Of a stretch of 64,000 bases of DNA, positions 47,059 to 57,370 are shown one piece after another (position 1 is the stretch's first letter; each line of letters starts with the position of its first letter). Source of the stretch: Kineosporiaceae bacterium SCSIO 59966 (GTDB lineage Bacteria; Actinomycetota; Actinomycetes; Actinomycetales; SCSIO-59966); the NCBI GenBank assembly GCA_020881835.1, contig CP052876.1, forward strand, positions 1,054,001 through 1,118,000. Reading direction: 5' to 3'. Both the position numbers and the translations under genes were made by a program. The notes below the pieces were generated by a model. The model worked only from the letters and a program-made list of their open reading frames with translations. It had not been told where the DNA came from and ran no database searches.

Positions 47059-47897
47059 GCCCGGTGCGGGCCGCGCTGGCCGCGGCGGCAGGTGCCCGGA
47101 CCGCGTGGGCGGTCCTGACCCGGGTGGCCCCTGGAGGAACCCAGCGCTGGCAGCGCACCAACCACCGGGGGGAGCCGGTGACCCTGCTCGAGGGTCCCGC
47201 GTACGCGCTGGGCGCCTTGACCGGGGTGCTGGCAGCGCCCGGTTTGCCGCGGCGGGTCCGGGCCGGTGCCGCTGTCGCGGTGGGGTCCGCGGCGGTCCTG
47301 GGCGCGCTCGACGACCTCGTCGGCACCGGCACCGACAAGGGGCTGCGGGGGCACCTCGGCGCCCTGGCCCGCGGCCGTGTCACCACCGGCGCGGTCAAGG
47401 TGGGCGGCATCGGCGCGGCCGGCCTGGCCGCGGCCGCCACCGTGCTGGGGCGGCGCAGGCCGGGGGCCGCGGGCGTGCTGGACGTCGTCGTCGCCGGCGG
47501 TGTCGTCGCCGGCACCGCCAACCTGCTCAACCTGCTGGACCTGCGGCCGGGCCGGGCGCTCAAGGTGTCCCTGCTGCCGGCCGCCCTGGCGCTCACCGCC
47601 GGCCCCGGCGGCACCCTGCTGGCGGCCGGCGCGGGGGCCGCTGCTGCCCTCGTCGCGGAGGACCTGGGCGAGCGGGCCATGCTCGGTGACACCGGAGCCA
47701 ACGCGGCCGGTGCCCTGCTGGGCTGCGCCGCGGTCGCCGCGACGGCGGACGCCGGGCGGACCGGCGCCCTGACCCGGGCAGGGTTGCTCGCCGGGCTCAC
47801 CGGTCTGACTCTGGCCAGTGAACGGGTCAGCTTCACCAGAGTGATCGAGCGGACACCCGTCCTGGACGCCCTCGACCGGCTGGGCCGCCGGGCGTGA
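47055..47897 (+). CDS. Polytopic membrane protein resembling MraY/WecA glycosylphosphotransferases
   Basis: 280 residues with about 7-8 hydrophobic spans, shorter than MraY. Retained pieces of the PNPT fold are GALDDLVGTGTDKGLRGHL (the Asp-Asp pair), ANLLNLLDLRPGRALKVSL (the N-x-x-N-L-x-D loop) and ERAMLGDTGANAAGALLGC (the LGD-S/T-G loop). Substrate would be a polyprenyl phosphate and a nucleotide sugar, but the usual N-terminal spans and His-rich loop are missing, so activity is doubtful. It lies between mctB and murJ with 4-base overlaps on both sides, which suggests a function in lipid II handling or division. Confidence 0.75.
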   Translation: MSPVRAALAAAAGARTAWAVLTRVAPGGTQRWQRTNHRGEPVTLLEGPAYALGALTGVLAAPGLPRRVRAGAAVAVGSAAVLGALDDLVGTGTDKGLRGHLGALARGRVTTGAVKVGGIGAAGLAAAATVLGRRRPGAAGVLDVVVAGGVVAGTANLLNLLDLRPGRALKVSLLPAALALTAGPGGTLLAAGAGAAAALVAEDLGERAMLGDTGANAAGALLGCAAVAATADAGRTGALTRAGLLAGLTGLTLASERVSFTRVIERTPVLDALDRLGRRA

Positions 47898-49540
47898 GCC
47901 ACCCCGGCGGCGCACTCACCCGGCGCCAGCTCGCCGGCACCCTGATCGGGGGCGCGGCCGCCGTCGCCGTCGTCACCCTGCTCGCCCGGGTCGTCGGCTT
48001 CGGGCGGTGGCTGGTGTTCTCCGGCACCGTGCACGCCGAGTGCGTCGGAACCGCCTACGCGACCGCCAACCAGCTGCCCAACGTCCTCTACGAGGTCGTC
48101 GCCGGTGGCGCCCTGGCGGCCGCCGTCGTCCCGCTGCTCGCCTCCCCACTGGCCCGCGGCGCCCACGAGGAGGTCGACCGGACCGCCAGCGCCCTGCTGA
48201 CCTGGGCGGTGGTCCTGCTGCTGCCGGCCGCGGTCCTCCTGGCCCTGCTCGCTCGACCGCTGACCGGGCTCCTGCTCGGCGGCGAGGACTGCACGGCCCA
48301 GGCCGCCCTGGCCGCCCGGATGCTCCTCGTCTTCGCCCCGCAGGTGCTCCTGTACGGCGTCGGGGTCGTGCTCACCGGGGTGCTGCAGGCGCACCGGCGC
48401 TTCCTGTGGCCGGCCATGGCTCCGCTCGTGTCGAGCCTCGTCGTCATCGCCGCCTACGCCGCCTTCGCCGCCCTCGCCGAGGGCAGCCAGGACGACGCGG
48501 CCGCCCTGCCCCCCGCCGCCGAGGCCGTCCTGGCCTGGGGCACCACCGCGGGCGTCGCCGCGCTGACCATCCCCCTGCTGCTGCCTGTGCTGCGCACCGG
48601 AACCCGCCTGCGCCCCACCCTCTCCTTCCCTCCGGGAGTGGCCCGTCGCGCACGTGCCCTGGCCGGCGCCGGGCTCGCCGCCCTGCTCGCCCAGCAGGTC
48701 GCCGTCGTCGTCACCCTGCTGCTGGCGAACTCCCGCGGCGGGACGGGCGCGTGGCCGGTCTTCCAGTACGTGCAGGCCGTCTACCTGCTCCCGTACGCCG
48801 TGCTGGCCGTCCCCCTGGCCACGGTGGCCTTTCCGCGGCTGGCGCACCACGCCGCCACCGGGGCCCGGGACGCGTTCGCCGTCGCGGCCGCCGGTACTAC
48901 GCGGGCGCTGCTGCTCGTCGCCGTCACCGGCGCGGCGGGGCTGGCTGCGGTCGCGCCGGCGGTGACCGCGGTGTTCTCGGCCCTGGACCGGGCCGACGTC
49001 TCGGTGATGACGGCCGCGCTGACGGCGATGGCTCCCGGCGTCGTCGGGTTCTCCCTGGTGGCGCACCTCGGCCGGGCGCTCAATGCGTTGCACCGCGCCC
49101 GGGCGGCGGCGCTCGCCACCGCGGCCGGCTGGGCCGGCGTCGTCCTCGTCTCCGCGGTGGTCGTCCTGTGGGTGCTGCCGCCGCGGGACGCCGTCACCGG
49201 CCTGGCAGCAGGCACGAGCGCCGGGATGCTGGTCGCGGGTGTGCTGCTGCTCGGGGCGCTGCGTCGCGCGGCCGGGCCCGCGGCTCTGGCCGGGGTGCCC
49301 CGCACGCTCGGCGTCCTGCTCGGCTGCGGGGCCGTCGCGGCCTGGGCCGGTCGGGTCGTCGTCGACCTCGTCCTGCCGCCGGGCTCTGGCGGTGGGACGG
49401 CTGCGGTCGGTGCCGCGCTCGCCGCCGGCGCGGCCGGGGGGCTCGTCGTCCTGGCGGTGACGGCTGTCGGGGTGGCTGTCGGCGACCGGTCCACGGCCCG
49501 CCGGACGCTGGCGGTGCTGCGCCGCAGGGACACCACGTGA
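47894..49540 (+). CDS. murJ: Lipid II flippase MurJ (MviN family)
   Basis: 548 residues with about 14 membrane segments. The N-terminus LIGGAAAVAVVTLLARVVGF and the loop YATANQLPNVLYEVVAGGAL carry the MviN pattern. FAPQVLLYGVGVVLTGVLQA and the repeat of this pattern later in the chain fit the MOP exporter fold. It moves lipid-linked peptidoglycan precursors to the outside. Mycobacterial MurJ is much larger, with a pseudokinase; this one has only the core. GTG overlaps the previous gene, and the stop overlaps the glycosyltransferase start. Confidence 0.93.
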   Translation: MSHPGGALTRRQLAGTLIGGAAAVAVVTLLARVVGFGRWLVFSGTVHAECVGTAYATANQLPNVLYEVVAGGALAAAVVPLLASPLARGAHEEVDRTASALLTWAVVLLLPAAVLLALLARPLTGLLLGGEDCTAQAALAARMLLVFAPQVLLYGVGVVLTGVLQAHRRFLWPAMAPLVSSLVVIAAYAAFAALAEGSQDDAAALPPAAEAVLAWGTTAGVAALTIPLLLPVLRTGTRLRPTLSFPPGVARRARALAGAGLAALLAQQVAVVVTLLLANSRGGTGAWPVFQYVQAVYLLPYAVLAVPLATVAFPRLAHHAATGARDAFAVAAAGTTRALLLVAVTGAAGLAAVAPAVTAVFSALDRADVSVMTAALTAMAPGVVGFSLVAHLGRALNALHRARAAALATAAGWAGVVLVSAVVVLWVLPPRDAVTGLAAGTSAGMLVAGVLLLGALRRAAGPAALAGVPRTLGVLLGCGAVAAWAGRVVVDLVLPPGSGGGTAAVGAALAAGAAGGLVVLAVTAVGVAVGDRSTARRTLAVLRRRDTT

Positions 49541-50715
49541 CTGGCGACCGGACCGTCCCCTCTGAGCAGCCGCCGACGCGAGGACGTCGACGGGTGCTCC
49601 TGCTCGTCGGGCACAGCACCGGTGGTATCGGCGCGCACGTCCAGAGCCTCGCCACCGGGTTGCCGGCGCACGGCTGGACCCCGGTGGTCGCGACCAGCCC
49701 GCGGACGGCCTCCCGGTTCGACCTGGGCCCGGACGTGCACCTGGTGTGGCCCGGGCGCCGCGGCGCCGTGGGCCGTCTGCGGCGGCTGCGCTCGCTCGTC
49801 GCCGGCGTCGACGTCGTCCACGCCCACGGCCACCAGGCCGGGCTGCTGGCGGTGCTGCTCGCCGCCACGGTGCGTCGCCGCCGCCCGCCGGTGGTCGTCT
49901 CCTGGCACAACGCCGTGCTCGGCGGCGGCTGGCAGCGGCGCCTGCGGGCCCTCGGCGAGGTCCTGCAGGCCCGCCGGGCCGACCTGCTGGCCGGAGCCTC
50001 GCAGGACCTCACCGACCGGGCCGTCGCCCTCGGTGCCCGCACCGCGGTCACCGCCCCGGTCGCCGCGCCTGCCGCCGGCCCGTGGGCAGGCGACCGGGCC
50101 GCGGGACGTCGGGAGCTGGCCAGGGAGGTCGCCGAGGAGGTCGCCGGGGAGCCGGACGAGGAGGTCGCCGGTGAGCCGGCCGACGGACCGGTCGTGCTCA
50201 CCGTCTCCCGGATCGCCCCGCAGAAGAACCTCGCCGTCGTCGTCGAGGCCGCCGCCCGGCTGCGCCGGCGGACAGGCCTGCGGTGGCTCGTCGTCGGGGA
50301 CGGCGACCCGGCGCTGCTGGCAGCGCTGCGCCGCCAGGTGGTGTCCACCGGCGCCCCGGTGCACTTCCTCGGCGCCCGGCGCGACGTCGTCCGGCTCATG
50401 GGACTGGCCGACGTGCTCGCCCTGGCCAGCTCCTGGGAGGCGCGGGCCCTCGTCGTCCAGGAGGCGATGGCGGTCGGTCTGCCGGTCGTCGTCCCCACGG
50501 TCGGCGGCCTGCCCGAGCTGGTCGGCGACGCCGGCATGCTCGTCCCGCCCGGCGACGCCGAGGCGCTCGCCGACGCCGTCGCGACCCTGCTCGACGACGA
50601 CGCGGCACGAGCCCGGCTGGGCCACGCCGGACGCGCCCGGTTCGCCGAGCTGCCCGACGAGGCGGAGGTCGTGGCGCAGTGGTCCGACCGCTACACCCGG
50701 CTGTTAGCCTGGTAA
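49537..50715 (+). CDS. GT4-type glycosyltransferase
   Basis: 392 residues, GT-B fold. The donor and acceptor halves show VGHSTGGIGAHVQSLATGLP at the start, VSRIAPQKNLAVVVEAA in the middle and SSWEARALVVQEAMAVGLPV near 305 with the family E-x7-E. An insertion rich in Glu/Val (VAEEVAGEPDEEVAGEP, near 200) has a duplicated AGEPxxEV word. The acceptor is unknown; the setting beside murJ suggests cell-envelope glycans. Cytosolic, probably membrane associated. Confidence 0.88.
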   Translation: MTGDRTVPSEQPPTRGRRRVLLLVGHSTGGIGAHVQSLATGLPAHGWTPVVATSPRTASRFDLGPDVHLVWPGRRGAVGRLRRLRSLVAGVDVVHAHGHQAGLLAVLLAATVRRRRPPVVVSWHNAVLGGGWQRRLRALGEVLQARRADLLAGASQDLTDRAVALGARTAVTAPVAAPAAGPWAGDRAAGRRELAREVAEEVAGEPDEEVAGEPADGPVVLTVSRIAPQKNLAVVVEAAARLRRRTGLRWLVVGDGDPALLAALRRQVVSTGAPVHFLGARRDVVRLMGLADVLALASSWEARALVVQEAMAVGLPVVVPTVGGLPELVGDAGMLVPPGDAEALADAVATLLDDDAARARLGHAGRARFAELPDEAEVVAQWSDRYTRLLAW

Positions 50716-50718
50716 CCC

Positions 50719-52457
<1,739 letters not shown>

Positions 52458-52461
<4 letters not shown>

Positions 52462-53147
52462 GCCAGGTGGCGCCGTCGGGGTCCGGTGGTCTACCTGGCT
52501 CCCAGCACCCCGACGACCCGGCGGCACTTCGGGACCGGCCTGCCGGGCGTCCGGTGCTCACCAGCGAGACGCTCCTCACCGGGATGGTGTGGGACGTCGT
52601 CCGGGACACCGTCGACCTGGGCCCGGCCGGGACCGTCCAGCGCGAGTACGTGCGGCACCCCGGTGCCGTCGGCGTCCTGGCCCTCGACGAGGGCGGGCGG
52701 GTGCTGCTGGTGCGCCAGTACCGGCACCCGGTCCGCCGCGAGCTGTGGGAGCTGCCCGCCGGCCTGCTGGACGTCGACGGCGAGCCACCGCTGGAGGCCG
52801 CCCGTCGCGAGCTGGCGGAGGAGGCCGACCTGCGGGCCGCCCGCTGGGACGTTCTCGTCGACTGGTTCAGCTCACCGGGCGGGATGGACGAGACGGTCCG
52901 GGTGTACCTGGCCCGCGACCTCACCGAGGTACCCGCCACCGAGAGGCACGTGCGCGTGCACGAGGAGGCCGGCCTGGTCGCCGCCTGGGTGCCGCTGGAC
53001 GACGCCCGCGACGCCGTCCTCGCCGGGGACCTGCACAACCCGACCGCGGTGACCGGGGTGCTCGCCGCCTGCGCCGCACGGGACACCGGCTGGTCCACGC
53101 TGCGCCCGGCGGAGGCGCCGTGGCCGGGGCACACGTCCGGCCGCTGA
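52458..53147 (+). CDS. ADP-ribose pyrophosphatase-type Nudix hydrolase
   Basis: 229 residues. The Nudix box is complete: [20 protein letters not shown] continuing into ELAEEADL. The N-terminal strand pattern ([20 protein letters not shown]) and [20 protein letters not shown] are those of ADP-ribose pyrophosphatases. It hydrolyses nucleoside diphosphate-X compounds, most likely ADP-ribose. GTG overlaps pyrG, a typical actinobacterial pair. The first 35 residues are Pro-rich and not conserved. Confidence 0.9.
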
Positions 53148-53220
53148 CCCAGCCGATCGATGGCGTCGACTGATGGTGACAGGCCTTCGGCTGGCGTCGG
53201 ACTCACGAAAGGAGGGACGG

Positions 53221-54162
53221 ATGCCCGACTACGGACACGACCTGCTGTTCGGCTCGTTCATCACCCCGATCGCCGCTGCGCCGGACCAGGTCGTCGCCCT
53301 GGCACAGCTCAGTGAGCAGGTCGGTCTGGACCTGGCCACCTTTCAGGACCACCCGTACCAGCCGGCGTTCCTGGACACCTGGACGCTGCTGAGCTGGGTC
53401 GCGGCCGAGACCGAACGGATCCACGTCGCAGCGAACGTCACCAACCTGCCGCTGCGGCCCCCGGCAGTGCTCGCCCGTGCGGCGGCGAGCCTGGACCTGC
53501 TCAGCGGTGGCCGGTTCGTGCTTGGCGTGGGAGCCGGTGGCTTCTGGGACGCCATCGAGGCCATGGGCGGCCGCAGGCTCAGCCCCGGTCAGAGCGTCGA
53601 GGCGCTGAGCGAGGCCATCGAGATCATCCGCGGCACGTGGGACACCGAGAGCCGTGACCGGTTCGTCGTCGACGGCACCTACTACCGGGTCAACGGTGCC
53701 AAACGGGGCCCCGCCCCGGCACACGAGATCGGGATCTGGGTCGGCGCCTACAAGCCCCGGATGCTGCGGCTCATCGGCCGTCAGGCCGACGGCTGGCTGC
53801 CGTCGCTCAGCTACACCAAGAGCCTGCAGGACCTCGCCGACGCCAACGCGGTCATCGACACCGCGGCCACGAAGGCGGGACGACCCCCGCGGGCCGTGCG
53901 CCGCCTCCTCAACATCGGCGGGCAGTTCACCGCGCACGCGAGTGACCGGCTGCTCGTGGGCCCGCCGGAGCAGTGGGTCCGCCAGCTCGCCGCCCTGACC
54001 CTGCAGTACGGCTTCAGCGGCTACATCCTCATGGGCGACGACCCATCCACCCTGACGGTCTTCGCCCAGGAGGTCGCTCCCGGCCTGCGCGACCTGGTGA
54101 CGACGCAGCGCGCGGCGTCGGGCCCCGCAGCGGGCTCGAGCCTGCTCGGCGAAGGAAGCTGA
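53221..54162 (+). CDS. LLM-class flavin/F420-dependent oxidoreductase
   Basis: 313 residues from the ATG preceded by AAGGAGGG (7-base gap); an upstream GTG at 53173 lacks a ribosome site. Luciferase-like monooxygenase fold: FQDHPYQP near residue 40, DTWTLLSWVAAETERIHVAA, PAVLARAAASLDLLSGGRFV, LGVGAGGFWDAIEAMGG, HEIGIWVGAYKPRMLRLIG and QADGWLPS. Relatives use F420 or FMN; F420 is common in actinobacteria. Substrate unknown. It is a close paralogue of the first half of the next gene, 72 bases away. Confidence 0.88.
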   Translation: MPDYGHDLLFGSFITPIAAAPDQVVALAQLSEQVGLDLATFQDHPYQPAFLDTWTLLSWVAAETERIHVAANVTNLPLRPPAVLARAAASLDLLSGGRFVLGVGAGGFWDAIEAMGGRRLSPGQSVEALSEAIEIIRGTWDTESRDRFVVDGTYYRVNGAKRGPAPAHEIGIWVGAYKPRMLRLIGRQADGWLPSLSYTKSLQDLADANAVIDTAATKAGRPPRAVRRLLNIGGQFTAHASDRLLVGPPEQWVRQLAALTLQYGFSGYILMGDDPSTLTVFAQEVAPGLRDLVTTQRAASGPAAGSSLLGEGS

Positions 54163-54234
54163 CAAGCCTCCGCAGACTGCCCGGCGTCGTCCTCGTGAGG
54201 ACGAGAAGGTGTGAGGACGGGAAGGAGAACGTTC

Positions 54235-56505
54235 GTGGACTACGGCCACCCCCTGCAGCTCGGCACGTTCATCACGCCGACGAACGAGCACCCGCACACC
54301 CCCGTCGACCTCGCCGTGCTCAGCGAGGACCTCGGCTACGACCTGGTCACCTTCCAGGACCACCCCTACCAGCCCCGGTTCCACGACACCTGGACGCTGC
54401 TGAGCTGGGTGGCCGCCAGAACCACCCGGGTCCACCTGTCCGCCAGCGTGCTGAACGTGCCCATGCGTCCGCCGGCTGTCATCGCCCGGGCGGCAGCCAG
54501 CCTGGACCTGATGTCCCGCGGCCGGGTGGGCCTCGGCCTGGGGGCCGGCTTCTTCTGGGAGGCGATGGCGGCCATGGGCGTGCCCCGTCTCAGTGCCGGA
54601 GAGTCGGTCGACGCCCTGGCAGAGGCGATCCAGGTCATCCGTGGCCTCTGGGCCGCCGGCACCCGCTCGCCGCTCGACCACGTGGGAGAGCACTATCGGG
54701 TGCGGGGCGCTGAGCGTGGCCCCGCACCGGCACACAACATCCCGGTCTGGGTCGGTGGCGGCAGACCGCGCATGCTGCGGCTCATCGGTGAACAGGCCGA
54801 CGGCTGGATCGCGCCTGGAGCCACCACTGGTCTGGGCAGCCTGGCGGCTGGCAACGCCCGCATCGACGCCGCCGCGACCGCCGCCGGCCGCGACCCGCGC
54901 GAGATCCGCCGCGTCGTCAACATCTCGGGACGCTTCACCGCGACCACCGGCGGGCTGCTCGTCGGACCACCGCAGCAGTGGGTCGAGGAGCTGCTGCCGC
55001 GCGTGATCGAGGACGGCGTCGGCATCATCGTCCTCGCCTCCGACGACCCCGAGGCGATACGCCGTTTCGCCGGCGAGGTCGCGCCTGCGCTGCGCGAGGC
55101 GGTCGCCGCGGAGCGCGCCGTGCGCGGCACCTCGGTCGGCACGGTGCCCAGCATCTGGGTGCGGGCGCAGCGGCGGGAGGGCATCGACTACGACCACGTC
55201 CCGAGCGTCCTGCGCGACGGCGCGGTCGAACCAGGTGATGCCGTCTACCCCTCCGTGCGGTCGGGCTACATGCGCGGCGGGTCACCAGGTCTGGTGCTTC
55301 GCGTCAGTGACGCTACCGAGGTCGCCCAGGCGCTGGCCTTCGCCCGCACGCAGCCCGTGCCGCTGTCCGTCCGCAGCGGGGGTCACGGCATCTCGGGCCG
55401 CTCCACCAATGACGGCGGCATCGTCATCGACCTGTCACGGATGAACCGGGTCGAGGTGCTCGACGAGGCCAACCGCCTCGTGCGGATCGAAGCAGGTGCG
55501 CGGTGGGGGCACGTCGCCCAGGCCCTGCAGCCCCACGGGTGGGCGCTGACCTCCGGCGACTACGGCGGCGTCGGCGTCGGAGGCCTGGCCACCGCCGGTG
55601 GCATCGGGTTCCTGAGCCGCCAGCACGGGCTGACCATCGACCACGTCCGCGGCGTCGAGATCGTCCTCGCCGACGGCACCGTGACCCGCGCCAGCGAGAG
55701 CGAGAACCCCGACCTGTTCTGGGCCGTGCGGGGGGCCGGGTTCTCCTTCGGCGTCGTCACCGCGTTCGAGTTCCAGGTCGACGAGGTCGGCGACGTCGGC
55801 TTCGCCCAGCTCGTCTACGACGCCAGCGACACCGCTGACTTCCTGCGCAGGTGGGGCGCCGCCGTCGAGGCCTCCCCGCGCGACCTGACAAGCTTCCTCA
55901 TCATCGGGCGCCCGAGGAGCGGGCGGGTGATCGCCCAGACCATGACGGTCATCGACTCCGAGGACCCCGACACCGTCCTCGACCGGCTTCAGCCCTTCGC
56001 CGGCATCGCGCCACTGCTGGGCCAGCAGGTCCAGCTCACGCCCTACGCCGGCATCGTCACGCCACCCGTGGGGGCGAACGCCGGCCAGGGTGAACCCGTC
56101 AGCCGCAGCGGGCTGCTCGAGCACCTCACTCCCGAGTTCGCCGACGACGCCGCCCGCCTCATCGCCGGTGGCGAGACCTACTGGTTCCAGATCCGTTCCA
56201 TGGGCGGTGCGACGGCCGACGTCGCACCTGGTGCCACCGCCTTCGCCCACCGGTCGGCGAACTTCCACGTCGTCGTCATGGGAGCCAGCCGGGCCCGACT
56301 GGACCCCGTCTGGGACGCCATGCGCCGGCACTTCACCGGCCTGTACGTCAGCTTCGAGACCGACACCCGTCCCGAGCGTGTCCGCGACGCGTACCCGCCG
56401 GGCACGCTGGAGCGGCTGCGCGCCCTCAAGCGCCGCTACGACCCCGACAACGTCTTCCGCGACAACTTCGCCATCGAGCCCGCGCCCCAGCCCGTGGGCC
56501 CGTGA
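54235..56505 (+). CDS. Fusion of an LLM oxidoreductase and a berberine-bridge-type FAD oxidase
   Basis: 756 residues from GTG 54235 (AAGGAG upstream). Residues 1-300 are an LLM domain like the preceding gene (FQDHPYQP, DTWTLLSWVAARTTRVHLSA, LGLGAGFFWEAMAAMG, NIPVWVGGGRPRMLRLIGEQ). After a linker (about 300-345) comes an FAD-binding PCMH domain: VPLSVRSGGHGISGRSTNDG holds the His that links FAD in the family, then GVGVGGLATAGGIGFLSRQH and ENPDLFWAVRGAGFSFGVVT. The BBE tail is RRYDPDNVFRDNFAI. The cysteine used for bicovalent FAD attachment is absent (GDYGGVGVGG), so attachment is probably by His alone. One continuous frame with no stop at the junction. Probably two consecutive redox steps on one substrate; substrate unknown. 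Confidence 0.88.
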   Translation: MDYGHPLQLGTFITPTNEHPHTPVDLAVLSEDLGYDLVTFQDHPYQPRFHDTWTLLSWVAARTTRVHLSASVLNVPMRPPAVIARAAASLDLMSRGRVGLGLGAGFFWEAMAAMGVPRLSAGESVDALAEAIQVIRGLWAAGTRSPLDHVGEHYRVRGAERGPAPAHNIPVWVGGGRPRMLRLIGEQADGWIAPGATTGLGSLAAGNARIDAAATAAGRDPREIRRVVNISGRFTATTGGLLVGPPQQWVEELLPRVIEDGVGIIVLASDDPEAIRRFAGEVAPALREAVAAERAVRGTSVGTVPSIWVRAQRREGIDYDHVPSVLRDGAVEPGDAVYPSVRSGYMRGGSPGLVLRVSDATEVAQALAFARTQPVPLSVRSGGHGISGRSTNDGGIVIDLSRMNRVEVLDEANRLVRIEAGARWGHVAQALQPHGWALTSGDYGGVGVGGLATAGGIGFLSRQHGLTIDHVRGVEIVLADGTVTRASESENPDLFWAVRGAGFSFGVVTAFEFQVDEVGDVGFAQLVYDASDTADFLRRWGAAVEASPRDLTSFLIIGRPRSGRVIAQTMTVIDSEDPDTVLDRLQPFAGIAPLLGQQVQLTPYAGIVTPPVGANAGQGEPVSRSGLLEHLTPEFADDAARLIAGGETYWFQIRSMGGATADVAPGATAFAHRSANFHVVVMGASRARLDPVWDAMRRHFTGLYVSFETDTRPERVRDAYPPGTLERLRALKRRYDPDNVFRDNFAIEPAPQPVGP

Positions 56506-56607
56506 CGGGCAGAGCTGCCAGCGCTCCTCGGTCGCTCCTCGGTCGCTCCTCGGTCGCGGCGGCGACCTCGACGAGCAGTACCGGCCCGTCACCGGCAGGA
56601 TTCCCCC

Positions 56608-57258
56608 ATGGCGCGAGACCAGCAGAAGAGCTCCCCGTCCACGCTCGACAAGGCGGCCGCCTCCCTGGTGGACCGGCTGATCGACCTCGGCATCGGCGGG
56701 GTCGGCCCGTTCGACCCAGCCCGGGACGTGGCTGACGAGGCCCGGACGGCGTCGCGGTCCGTCGAGGAGGCGGTCGACGCCGTCGTGGCCGAGCACACCC
56801 GGCTGGCCGCCGCGGGTGGGTTCGTCACCGGGCTCGGCGGGCTCGTCACCATGCCGTTCGCGCTGCCCGCGAACGTCGTCGGTTTCTACGTCGTCGCTGC
56901 CCGGATGGTGGCCGCGATCGCTCACCTGCGCGGGCACGACCTGGAGGCGCCGCAGGTGCGCACGGCGCTGCTCGTCACGCTGGTCGGCGGCGACGCCGAC
57001 GACATCCTCGCCAAGGCGGGGGTCGTCGCCCCGGGCGGCCGGGTGGCGCGGCTCACCCTGCGTCGGCTGCCCGCCCCGGTGCTGATGATGGTGAACAAGG
57101 GCATCGCGTTCCGGCTGGTGAGCCGGCTGGTGTCCCGGGGGGTCGCCCGTCTCGGCCGGGCGGTCCCGTTCGTCGGCGGAGCCGCGGGAGCGGGCCTGGA
57201 CGCCTACCTGCTGCGCCGGATCGCTACCGCCGCGAAGCGGGAGTTCGCCGAGGTGTAG
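56608..57258 (+). CDS. EcsC-family protein
   Basis: 216 residues. The middle shows GGFVTGLGGLVTMPFALPAN and VVGFYVVAARMVAAIAHLRG, a hydrophobic hairpin, followed by LLVTLVGGDADDILAKAG and a C-terminal AVPFVGGAAGAGLDAYLLRR. This pattern is EcsC-like; Bacillus EcsC works with an ABC transporter, but the actinobacterial proteins have no known role. No transporter genes are near. It stands alone with gaps of about 100 bases on each side. Confidence 0.75.
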   Translation: MARDQQKSSPSTLDKAAASLVDRLIDLGIGGVGPFDPARDVADEARTASRSVEEAVDAVVAEHTRLAAAGGFVTGLGGLVTMPFALPANVVGFYVVAARMVAAIAHLRGHDLEAPQVRTALLVTLVGGDADDILAKAGVVAPGGRVARLTLRRLPAPVLMMVNKGIAFRLVSRLVSRGVARLGRAVPFVGGAAGAGLDAYLLRRIATAAKREFAEV

Positions 57259-57370
57259 CGAGCCGCCGGCTGCGCCGGGTGGGCGACAGCGGTCAACCGG
57301 CGCCGCCGGCGTGCCGATACGCCGGTGTGGCAGAGCCTCGTGCGGTGGGTGTCGCCGGTGGGTGCGCTCG

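Noticed and set aside
46379-49093. 904-codon open frame on the minus strand opposite mctB-murJ
   Set aside because: Shadow of identified genes; low-complexity translation.
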